A DNA stretch of 64,000 nucleotides, taken from positions 51,252 through 115,251 of the forward strand of contig CAKRUB010000005.1 of NCBI GenBank assembly GCA_934402375.1, read 5' to 3'. The notes beneath the pieces were generated by a model. It did not search any database and was not told the DNA's origin. It saw nothing but the letters and a program-made list of their open reading frames with translations. This DNA comes from an uncultured Acetatifactor sp. Its GTDB lineage: Bacteria; Bacillota; Clostridia; Lachnospirales; Lachnospiraceae. Of the stretch, positions 39,641 through 47,830 are shown piece after piece (the first letter of the stretch is position 1; each line of letters begins with the position of its first letter). Made by a program: the position numbers and the translations under genes.

Positions 39641-39680
39641 CCGGAGGCTGTTCACGGTTGTACAGCCTCCGGATATTTTT
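39641..39680 (+). terminator. Terminator hairpin overlapping the 3' coding end of the opposite gene
   Basis: CCGGAGGCTGT (39641-39651), 10-base loop, ACAGCCTCCGG (39662-39672), then ATATTTTT. On the minus strand these bases encode the last residues of the protein at 39652-40344. A second version with compensating stem changes lies at 47223-47262. Confidence 0.85.
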
Positions 39681-40344
39681 GTAGCATCGTTTCCTTCAGC
39701 TCAAGCAGTGCGTCAAGTGCTGCCTGAGTTGTCACAAAGAATTCATTGTCGCAAACTTCGCTGTAGGGCACATAGGTGGAGGCTCCGTCCATGATCGGAA
39801 CGATTACATCCTTGTGCTCCTGATAGGAGAATGCAGGTGCAAGAAGGGTTTCAATGCCTCCGTACAATTCAAAGATCGGGGTGGTTTCGCCGGGACCATC
39901 AACCCTTTCGCCCAGAAACAGCAGATATTCTTCCCCTGAATTCAGAAAATTGATAAAACCGCGCTGCACCCTATTCCCATCGGAGGGGTCGGAGGCCGCA
40001 ATGAGCTCCCAGCGACCGGAGGTGACATAGAATTGTTCACCCGGGCTCAACGATTTACCCTGATAGATCTGTTCTACTTTTACGAGCTGTCTGCTCGTTT
40101 TGAACAGATGCTCGACTTCTCCTTTGACAGTAACCCTGACAATGTCGGGGGCAAGTGGCAGAGTTTCGGAAAGCTGCCTGCTGACAGCGAAAGCATTGGA
40201 TTCCGGCAGCTCCGCCACATAGAGCTGCTCAAGATAGGAAGCATCCTTTGAAATATCGGTATAACTTCTTTTTTCATAAATACCAAAGCCCATCGCCGCC
40301 AGCATCAGCGTGACCGTTGTCCATAATATCCATTTCAGCTTCAC
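39652..40344 (-). CDS. Membrane-anchored extracellular protein of unknown function, ABC-operon partner
   Basis: A 230-aa protein: N-terminal membrane helix (~6-22), the rest hydrophilic and presumably outside the cell (KGEVEHLFKTSRQLVKVEQIYQG, SGEEYLLFLGERVDG). I do not recognise a named family with certainty. The GTG start overlaps the stop of the ATPase gene (GTGA) with GGAGGGG eight bases before it, so it is the last gene of the ABC-2 operon and probably serves it, for example as an accessory or immunity-like factor. A decayed copy of its last ~10 codons lies at 47244-47280. Confidence 0.65.
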   Translation of the reverse strand: MKLKWILWTTVTLMLAAMGFGIYEKRSYTDISKDASYLEQLYVAELPESNAFAVSRQLSETLPLAPDIVRVTVKGEVEHLFKTSRQLVKVEQIYQGKSLSPGEQFYVTSGRWELIAASDPSDGNRVQRGFINFLNSGEEYLLFLGERVDGPGETTPIFELYGGIETLLAPAFSYQEHKDVIVPIMDGASTYVPYSEVCDNEFFVTTQAALDALLELKETMLQKYPEAVQP

Positions 40345-40985
40345 GTTTCATTCCCCTCCGTTATCAGACTTCCGTCGGAAAGCCTGTATCTGTCATCAGC
40401 CAGAATGTCCATATCATCGCGGTTATGACTGCTCAGAAGGATCAGTGCGCCGCGGTTTCTTTCCTCCTCAATTAATCGGCGGATCTCTTCAACACCCGAT
40501 TCGTCCAGACCATTCGTCGGTTCGTCCAGCATAATAATATCAGGATGTTCCATGACAGCCTGTGCAATGACCAAGCGCTGTTTCATTCCCATGGAGTATT
40601 TTCCGAACGTTCTTCTGTCATACGGATCAAGACCGATCCGACGGATGGCATCCATGATTTCCTGTTTCCCAATCGTATTCCGTATTTTTGCAAGGTATGT
40701 CAGATTTTCCATGCCGGTCAATCCGGGGTAAAGTCCCGCGTGTTCCAGTGTGATTCCCAGACTGGGCAGGACGGTGAAATCCTTGTGTAATTCCTGTCCG
40801 TTCCAACGGATAATGCCGGAGTCGATCGACATCAGACCGGACAGGGCGCGGAAGAGCATGGTTTTTCCCGAACCGTTCCGTCCCCAGAAGCCGTACACCT
40901 TTCCACTCTCCAGTTCCAGACTGATATTGTTAAGAATCGTTTTTCCCTTTAGCGTCTTATTGATCCTTTCTGCGATCAGTTTCAT
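40341..40985 (-). CDS. ABC transporter ATP-binding protein (small exporter type)
   Basis: A 214-aa ATPase: Walker A GRNGSGKT, signature YSMGMKQRL, Walker B IIMLDEPTNGLDESG, H-loop SSHN. The short length and the MGMKQRL signature are typical of CcmA/LanF-like exporters. It starts directly after the stop of the permease gene with GGGGG nine bases ahead. It powers the two permeases at 40986 and 41789. Confidence 0.92.
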   Translation of the reverse strand: MKLIAERINKTLKGKTILNNISLELESGKVYGFWGRNGSGKTMLFRALSGLMSIDSGIIRWNGQELHKDFTVLPSLGITLEHAGLYPGLTGMENLTYLAKIRNTIGKQEIMDAIRRIGLDPYDRRTFGKYSMGMKQRLVIAQAVMEHPDIIMLDEPTNGLDESGVEEIRRLIEEERNRGALILLSSHNRDDMDILADDRYRLSDGSLITEGNET

Positions 40986-41789
40986 TTACATTGTCCCCCA
41001 TTCTGTATTTTCCGTTAACAGATTATGCTTTTGTACGATGATTCCGCCGACAGACAGGGCGAATATGCAGAAGGATGCCAGAAATGCAATGGAGCATATC
41101 GCACTGATTGGATAGCTTGCGTAGGAAAAGTGCCAGCCGACAACGGTGTGTGCAACCGGATTCCATGCCAGCAGACGCCGGATTGTGACTGCATCGGCAT
41201 CATTTCTGACAAACAGCTGCAGAAAGCCCAGACCAGCCGTACATAACGCCTGAATCCCCATTGCCAGAAGAAACGCTGAACTGCTGCCTGCCTTGATGGC
41301 AGCAATATTGATCGATAACACCCATGCAAAGATCCACAGCACATAGGTCAGCAGATGGTAGGCTGTCAGAAAAGCTCCTGCTGTATCAAAAAGCACACGG
41401 TACTGCAGACAGCTCAGGAGGACAGAGCTTCCCACAAATACGCATTCAAACAACAGGACAGAGCTGAAGAGCGGGAGAAGGGTCTGCCGATACCATTTCA
41501 TGCGATCCGGGCATCTGCTGAAAACATAGATGCTTGCTGTGCAGAAATATTGATACATGCTGTTGCCGAGCAGCATCATGATGCAATAGCCGGGAAGCAT
41601 ACGCAGCATAAAACCTGCCAGCTCTGCCATGGAAAAGCCGAGACAGAAGGTTCCCCGTGAGCCGCTAAGCTGTAGGATCAGTTCTGATAATGCAATTTGA
41701 CCCGAATAGGGTCTTATAAAGATCAGGGTGATATAGACACCGGAAAGCAATCCGACCCCAAAAGCCATACGCAGATCGTGCCGCATCAT
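40986..41789 (-). CDS. ABC-2-type permease, second subunit
   Basis: A 267-residue membrane protein with about six hydrophobic segments and no sequence signature I can name. The ATG at 41789 shares its A with the previous stop (TAATG) and has GGAG eight bases upstream; the longer ORF into the neighbouring gene is not used. Two dissimilar small permeases plus a short ATPase is the arrangement of LanEFG-like transporters. Confidence 0.8.
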   Translation of the reverse strand: MMRHDLRMAFGVGLLSGVYITLIFIRPYSGQIALSELILQLSGSRGTFCLGFSMAELAGFMLRMLPGYCIMMLLGNSMYQYFCTASIYVFSRCPDRMKWYRQTLLPLFSSVLLFECVFVGSSVLLSCLQYRVLFDTAGAFLTAYHLLTYVLWIFAWVLSINIAAIKAGSSSAFLLAMGIQALCTAGLGFLQLFVRNDADAVTIRRLLAWNPVAHTVVGWHFSYASYPISAICSIAFLASFCIFALSVGGIIVQKHNLLTENTEWGTM

Positions 41790-42634
41790 TACCACATCTC
41801 CTTTTTCGTTCCGATATGAAAGCACAGGGCAGTCAGTAGCAGAAGGAACAGAATGGTGGTCATGGGATACCACGGAAATTTTTCGCTTTCGTTAAATAGC
41901 AGCAGGTACTTCATCCAGCTTGTCCCGGCGCTGTCCGCCTCAAAAAGCAGGTTCACATACTCTGTGAGATTCAACAGCAGGAAACATGGGAGCAGGAGCA
42001 GTGCGCGGTATCTGACACGGACGGTAAAGGAAATGGCGACAGTGAGCATACCGAGCAGACCGGACACGACCGCAAAGACGAAAAGCCCCAGAAGAGTGTA
42101 CAGAACCGGGAAATGACAGAAAAGAGCCGCAAAGGGATAGTTATGCACCATCCCGGCATATTCCGCACTGTAAAGGCTCACATTATAGAAATCACCTTGT
42201 GCCTTCAACGGGAAAGAGACACAGGTCATAAGAAATTCGAGCAGGAAAGGGAGCAGAAAAACAGTAAAGGTAGTCAGAAAAGCAGAACCCAGCTTACTCA
42301 GGAGATACGTTTTTTTCCCGAGCCGGCTGATCAGGAAAATTTCTTCTTTGGTCTGCTGTTCCTTTGCGTAAGAGAAACCGGCCGGCAGAGCGACAAGAAG
42401 CGGGTAGAGCATGGTGAACAGAATTGCGTTGTCAGCGGTTTCCACTGTCCGGTTATAGCTGAGCAGCAGGAGCTTCACCGGCATATACATATGGGTGATG
42501 TCTGTGCCGCGGAAGAGGATGACGTTTTGGATATAATTATACAGAACCATCCATAGGAGCAGAATCAGGGTCAGCAGCGCCTCGTTCTGTTTTAATAAGA
42601 ATTTGGTTTTGTGAATAATTGTCTTTTGCAGCAT
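41789..42634 (-). CDS. ABC-2-type permease, first subunit
   Basis: A 281-aa membrane protein with six hydrophobic segments; residues ~88-105 (SYAKEQQTKEEIFLISRLG) resemble the cytoplasmic coupling region of ABC-2 permeases. GAGGT lies before the start. It heads the four-gene operon permease-permease-ATPase-anchored protein. A perfect 11-bp inverted repeat (42648-42689) sits just upstream. Confidence 0.8.
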   Translation of the reverse strand: MLQKTIIHKTKFLLKQNEALLTLILLLWMVLYNYIQNVILFRGTDITHMYMPVKLLLLSYNRTVETADNAILFTMLYPLLVALPAGFSYAKEQQTKEEIFLISRLGKKTYLLSKLGSAFLTTFTVFLLPFLLEFLMTCVSFPLKAQGDFYNVSLYSAEYAGMVHNYPFAALFCHFPVLYTLLGLFVFAVVSGLLGMLTVAISFTVRVRYRALLLLPCFLLLNLTEYVNLLFEADSAGTSWMKYLLLFNESEKFPWYPMTTILFLLLLTALCFHIGTKKEMW

Positions 42635-42647
42635 AATCTACCTCGAT

Positions 42648-42689
42648 AGCTCGGAATAAAACAAGTAAAGCATTGCTCTATTCCGAGCT
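42648..42689 (-). promoter_or_regulatory. Perfect inverted repeat before the ABC-2 operon
   Basis: AGCTCGGAATA (42648-42658) and TATTCCGAGCT (42679-42689), 20 bases apart, between the secreted-protein gene and the ABC-2 permease start. In RNA it would form an 11-bp stem shortly ahead of the ribosome site. No U-run follows, so attenuator, processing site or operator are all open. Confidence 0.5.
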
Positions 42690-42704
42690 TGCAGAATTTA
42701 GGAC

Positions 42705-43079
42705 TTATAGCCCGTCGTAAGATACAATTGCATATGCTTCATCCGAAGAATTTCCTCTAAACTGGAATCCAACAAGAGAGGTATTTAGATATCCTTCATA
42801 TATTTTTATGGATGAAGCAGTTGTGGCACTTTCTTTTAAAGTGTAGATATCACTGATGCGTAAGCCGTAACCATCAGTCACTCTGACTTGTATTTTGGAA
42901 AAATTGTCTGTACCTGAGATAGGGCGTACGGCATGATTGCGAGCATAAACATAGGAATAATTTTTGCTGCGAAAATCTGTGTTGTCAGAATCAGCAGTCC
43001 AAATTTGATTCGGATAAATATATAAGGAAATTTCTCCAGACGCAGCAAGACTGGTTAAAGCATTGGAAATAAAGAGCAT
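42705..43079 (-). CDS. Small secreted protein, unknown, possibly frameshifted at its start
   Basis: The readable frame gives 124 residues from ATG 43079, but that start falls inside a signal-peptide-like stretch (MLFISNALTSLAASGE) and has no ribosome site. Further upstream lie AGGAAGG (43138-43144) and GTG followed by seven A's. With eight A's the frame would run straight through, giving a 144-residue protein with a textbook basic n-region (VKKKRKKTLIKRL). So the gene is frameshifted, phase-variable, or uses another start. The mature part is beta-rich (KIQVRVTDGYGLRISD). It precedes the ABC-2 operon on the same strand. No family recognised. Confidence 0.5.
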   Translation of the reverse strand: MLFISNALTSLAASGEISLYIYPNQIWTADSDNTDFRSKNYSYVYARNHAVRPISGTDNFSKIQVRVTDGYGLRISDIYTLKESATTASSIKIYEGYLNTSLVGFQFRGNSSDEAYAIVSYDGL

Positions 43080-43144
43080 TGCAACAAAAAGATTAATGAC
43101 TAATCGTTTAATTAATGTTTTCTTTCTCTTTTTTTCACCTTCCT

Positions 43145-44486
<1,342 letters not shown>

Positions 44487-44504
44487 GGTAAAATAAGCTG
44501 ATAT

Positions 44505-44549
44505 AAGTAAATGGTATTTTGAAAAATTTTCCAAAAACACCATTTACTT
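44505..44549 (+). terminator. Terminator-like hairpin overlapping a -35 box
   Basis: AAGTAAATGGT (44505-44515) pairs with ACCATTTACTT (44539-44549), followed by TT. It ends transcription through the chimera; its right arm contains the TTTACT -35 of the next promoter. Confidence 0.6.
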
Positions 44550-44571
44550 TTGCACATAAAGATGTTATAAT
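44543..44571 (+). promoter_or_regulatory. Promoter of the first mini-protein/lipoprotein module
   Basis: TTTACT (44543-44548), 17 bp, consensus TATAAT (44566-44571), 35 bp before the secreted mini-protein start. Confidence 0.75.
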
Positions 44572-44606
44572 GTCATTATCAAAAAGCATAAGTGGGTATG
44601 TAAATT

Positions 44607-44912
44607 ATGAGTAAAGGACTGAAAGTGATACTGGCAACAATGGTGTTGGGGTTAACAATTTCCTTTTCAACACTGGATGTGAGTGCGGCTATGCATGAAT
44701 GTAGCTATTCTTACATGGGGGATTCAATGTTGAGCGAGCGGCAGGTGGGGTCTCATCAGGTTACACTGTATAATGCGGAAACAGGAAATTATGAGGTGTG
44801 TACCTGTTATATCTCTGCGCAAACGTGGGCAAACGTATATAAATGTGCTTGTGGAAGCATATCATATAGAAATACATGGACTAGAATGATGCATTCTCGA
44901 TGTGGAAATTAA
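44607..44912 (+). CDS. Secreted Cys/His-rich mini-protein A
   Basis: A 101-aa precursor: signal peptide (MSKGLKVILATMVLGLTIS..., likely cut near SAA at ~31), then ~70 residues with HEC, VCTC, KCACG and HSRCG, a pattern that could bind zinc or form disulfides. Its spacing resembles mini-protein B at 47454 (C-T...K-C...CG...HS..C). No known family recognised. The ribosome site is weak. A strong promoter stands 35 bp upstream and a large lipoprotein gene follows 34 bp downstream, so the pair is probably one transcript. Confidence 0.6.
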   Translation: MSKGLKVILATMVLGLTISFSTLDVSAAMHECSYSYMGDSMLSERQVGSHQVTLYNAETGNYEVCTCYISAQTWANVYKCACGSISYRNTWTRMMHSRCGN

Positions 44913-44946
44913 GCCGATAAGAGGTAGTTTTGGGAGGACAGAGAGC

Positions 44947-47196
44947 TTGAGGCGGAAATTTTCGTGTATTGCATTGGGATTACTGTTTTGTGTGCTTCAG
45001 TTATGTGGGTGCGGCAAGGAGACGGACGCGCCCATAGAGGAATATAAGCTGGGGGATGTCTACCATGCCGCCACCGGACCGGTGAGCGAACGGGAGATAC
45101 CCGCATGGGAGGAAGAGACGGAGCAGGACGGCAGCGCCAGTGTCTATCAGGAGAGCCCTATTCTTTTCGGAGAGGGAATTGCGCAGCTTATGGTCACGGC
45201 TGAGGGTCAGGCATATTACCAGATCTATTCGTTTGCCGATGGGCAGTGGACGAAGGTAGCGGTCAGAGAGGCGGATATGCCCGACAGTCATATAGGAGAG
45301 GTGTTTGCGACAACCTCCGGAGAGCTTTGCTGTCTGGTGTATTCAGGGGAGAGTGCGGCGCTTACCTCGCTGTCAGCTGGCGGACTGGGACAGAAATTGT
45401 CCGAAGAAAATCTGCTGGGGAGCCTGCAGGGAGGCATTGAGCAGGATGAGCATATCGTCGTGGGTACGGACGGACAGCTCTTTGTCTATCTGAATAGTGA
45501 ATATTCCGTTTATACCTCCGACTTGAAGACAAACACAGCGAAGGTGACGCGGCTTTCGGGAGCGGAGGAGACAGTATCCGCGGAGATTGACGGCTGGATT
45601 CACGGAGCGGTGCAGGAAAATGGCTCAACAGGGCTGCTGTTTTACGGAGTGGATCGGGACAATCTCCCGGCAATGTGGAGAGAGAGCGGCGCGAGATACC
45701 AGATTGCATTTCCCAAAGATATTGCGGCGACGGAATACTTTTCGGTGGATACCGGGGACGGACAGCTTGCACTGCTTGACCGGTACGGACTCTGGGAGGT
45801 GTCGGACGATGGCACGGAAAAACTGATTACTTTTGCGGAGAGCGGCTATCGCTTTGAGAACATATGGGGGCTGGAAAAGGGCGCAGACAACACGCTGCTG
45901 ATATTGGCGGAGATGGATGGAAAGCTGTTTCTTCTGTCCTATGACCTTTCCAAAAAGGAAATGACAAATGAGAGACAGGAGCTTGTGCTGGCGCTATCCA
46001 TGCAGAATGTTGCACTGAGCAACGTAATAGCGGAGTTCAACAGACACAGCAGCGAATATTATGTCTCGGTTATGACCCCCGAACCGGGGGAATCCGGAGA
46101 CAGCTTCCTGACGCGTATACAGATGGAGGTCACGGCGGGAAGAGGCCCCGATCTTCTGGAGCAGGATGTGATTTTCAATGTGCAGTCCATGAAGGACAAG
46201 GGCTATCTGCAATGCCTTGACGGACAGGGCTTCGAGGAGTCCGGGTGTCTGGCGACCGCGTTGGAAACAGGAAAAATAGACGGTGGATTGTACGGCATAC
46301 CGTATGAATTCAGTCTGGACTTTGCGGCATACCGCAGTCAGGAGCTTGGCAAGGCGGATTCGGTGAACATCGGAGAACTGATGAAAGCAGTCAGAAGGTC
46401 TGATGCGAAGGTGCTGGATCCTTACAGCAGCGCCATGGATATTGTCCTAAGGTATGCCATGCGGGATGAATCCAACACGGAGTACATAGACTGGGAAAAG
46501 GGAAAGAGTCATCTGACGGGGAAAGCATTTCTTGAGCTGCTGGCGTTTGCTGACGAGTATGCCGCAAGGGGCAGCGCGGATTCGTGGAGCAGGGAAGAGG
46601 TCTTTGCGTCGCATCCGTTTAATGGGGAATTTACATTCTATACCTTTCAGGATTTACAGGACGAGTTAGGCGACAATGTCATTCTGGGCTATCCCAGAGA
46701 AAAAGGCAGGGGCGTCTATATGATCACAAACAAGATCTATCTGAACAGTCAGACGGACGGAGCAGACGGGTGTATAGGCTTTCTGAAGTACCTTGTAAGC
46801 AAAGAGGCACAGGCACAGTATGTGGCATACGACATTGGCGGGGATGCCATAAGGAAGAGGGATTCCGCGGGCTTCTTCATGAATCACAGCACATGGTTTT
46901 CAATCAACCGGACGGTTGTGGAATTGATGGTCGAGATGGAGGATGGGAATCATCCCGATAACAAGTTTGTTACGGATTCGGGACAGGTTATCTATTTGAA
47001 GCCGCCTCTGACGGACGAACAGATCGCGGTTTTCGGGGATATGATTGAAAATGCTCTGCCCGGACAATATTCTGTCACTCCGCTGGAGGGAATTTTCCGG
47101 GAGGAACTGGCAATTTATTTTGAGGGACAATGCAGCGCGGAAACGGCAGCGGAAAAATTGAATAATCGCGTGCAGCTCTATTTGGACGAGCGGTGA
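44947..47196 (+). CDS. Large lipoprotein with solute-binding-like C-terminal half (paralogue 2 of 3)
   Basis: A 749-aa surface lipoprotein: lipobox LCGC (Cys ~22). The N-terminal half has beta-rich repeats; the C-terminal half (~350-749) resembles a family 1 solute-binding protein (IQMEVTAGRGPDLLEQD, IDWEKGKSHLTGKAFLELL) and ends NRVQLYLDER like its relatives at 9046 and 47831, though more diverged. I choose the TTG at 44947: GGGAGG lies nine bases before it and the signal peptide begins there; a GTG at 44902 inside the mini-protein gene has no site. No transporter genes adjoin it. Confidence 0.7.
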   Translation: MRRKFSCIALGLLFCVLQLCGCGKETDAPIEEYKLGDVYHAATGPVSEREIPAWEEETEQDGSASVYQESPILFGEGIAQLMVTAEGQAYYQIYSFADGQWTKVAVREADMPDSHIGEVFATTSGELCCLVYSGESAALTSLSAGGLGQKLSEENLLGSLQGGIEQDEHIVVGTDGQLFVYLNSEYSVYTSDLKTNTAKVTRLSGAEETVSAEIDGWIHGAVQENGSTGLLFYGVDRDNLPAMWRESGARYQIAFPKDIAATEYFSVDTGDGQLALLDRYGLWEVSDDGTEKLITFAESGYRFENIWGLEKGADNTLLILAEMDGKLFLLSYDLSKKEMTNERQELVLALSMQNVALSNVIAEFNRHSSEYYVSVMTPEPGESGDSFLTRIQMEVTAGRGPDLLEQDVIFNVQSMKDKGYLQCLDGQGFEESGCLATALETGKIDGGLYGIPYEFSLDFAAYRSQELGKADSVNIGELMKAVRRSDAKVLDPYSSAMDIVLRYAMRDESNTEYIDWEKGKSHLTGKAFLELLAFADEYAARGSADSWSREEVFASHPFNGEFTFYTFQDLQDELGDNVILGYPREKGRGVYMITNKIYLNSQTDGADGCIGFLKYLVSKEAQAQYVAYDIGGDAIRKRDSAGFFMNHSTWFSINRTVVELMVEMEDGNHPDNKFVTDSGQVIYLKPPLTDEQIAVFGDMIENALPGQYSVTPLEGIFREELAIYFEGQCSAETAAEKLNNRVQLYLDER

Positions 47197-47222
47197 TGCA
47201 TTCGACTTGAACCGGTGATTAT

Positions 47223-47285
47223 CCGGGGACTGTTTACGGTTAGACAGTCCCCGGATATTTTTGTAGCATAATTTACTTCAAAATC
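47223..47285 (+). pseudogene. Terminator plus decayed tail copy of the gene at 39652-40344
   Basis: CCGGGGACTGT (47223-47233), 10-base loop, ACAGTCCCCGG (47244-47254), then ATATTTTT: a terminator for the lipoprotein gene. It matches 39641-39688 including the flank GTAGCAT. Read on the minus strand it would encode MLQKYPGTV followed by a stop, against MLQKYPEAVQP in the full gene, with an earlier GAA changed to TAA. The stem differences compensate each other. Confidence 0.75.
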
Positions 47286-47375
47286 CAATATTAGCCGTAA
47301 AACGGTGTCAAGGACGTATGCAAAATGTGGACAATCAAAGATTGTGGTAAAAAGTAATACAATAAATAAAAAGGA

Positions 47376-47404
47376 TTGACAAAGAAGACTTTACGGAATA
47401 TACT
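47376..47404 (+). promoter_or_regulatory. Promoter of the second mini-protein/lipoprotein module
   Basis: TTGACA (47376-47381), exactly 17 bp, TATACT (47399-47404). Transcription would begin near 47411, which rules out longer upstream starts for the next gene. Confidence 0.82.
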
Positions 47405-47453
47405 TATAAAAAAAGATAATAAAAACATGGGGAAAAAGAAGGAGGATTTCAAA

Positions 47454-47765
47454 ATGAAAAAAATGATTGCAATGTTTATGACCGTTATTTGTTTGACTGT
47501 TTGTTGTGGTAATATGATAGCCAGAGCAGAAGGATACGTATATTGCCCCTATTGCAAAGCAACGTTGAGAGACCAGGGGGAACACTTAGATCATTGGTAT
47601 ACATATCATACGTTTACAGACAACCAAGGGGAATCAATTACATGTACGGAATACCACACCGTAGACAGGATTGTAAAAGTCTGCCCTAAGGGATGCGGTG
47701 TTGTATGGACTGGGGAAGCGGAAGAAAAAGTGTCACATTCGTTAGCAGTATGTCCTTATAAATAA
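47454..47765 (+). CDS. Secreted Cys/His-rich mini-protein B
   Basis: A 103-aa precursor: MKK start, hydrophobic core (MIAMFMTVICLTVCCG), likely cleavage after ARA at ~26. The mature ~77 residues carry CPYC, HLDHW, TCTEYHT, VCPKGCG and HSLAVC, looking like a small zinc-ribbon or disulfide-rich domain. GGAGG lies eight bases before the ATG, and the promoter at 47376 overlaps the longer ORF, fixing this start. It precedes a large lipoprotein gene by 65 bp, as mini-protein A does. Family unknown to me. Confidence 0.68.
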   Translation: MKKMIAMFMTVICLTVCCGNMIARAEGYVYCPYCKATLRDQGEHLDHWYTYHTFTDNQGESITCTEYHTVDRIVKVCPKGCGVVWTGEAEEKVSHSLAVCPYK

Positions 47766-47830
47766 AACACGAATTTATTTTCCCCATGTTTTTATGATAT
47801 AGACATAGTTTGTTGGAATGGAGAAACTGG

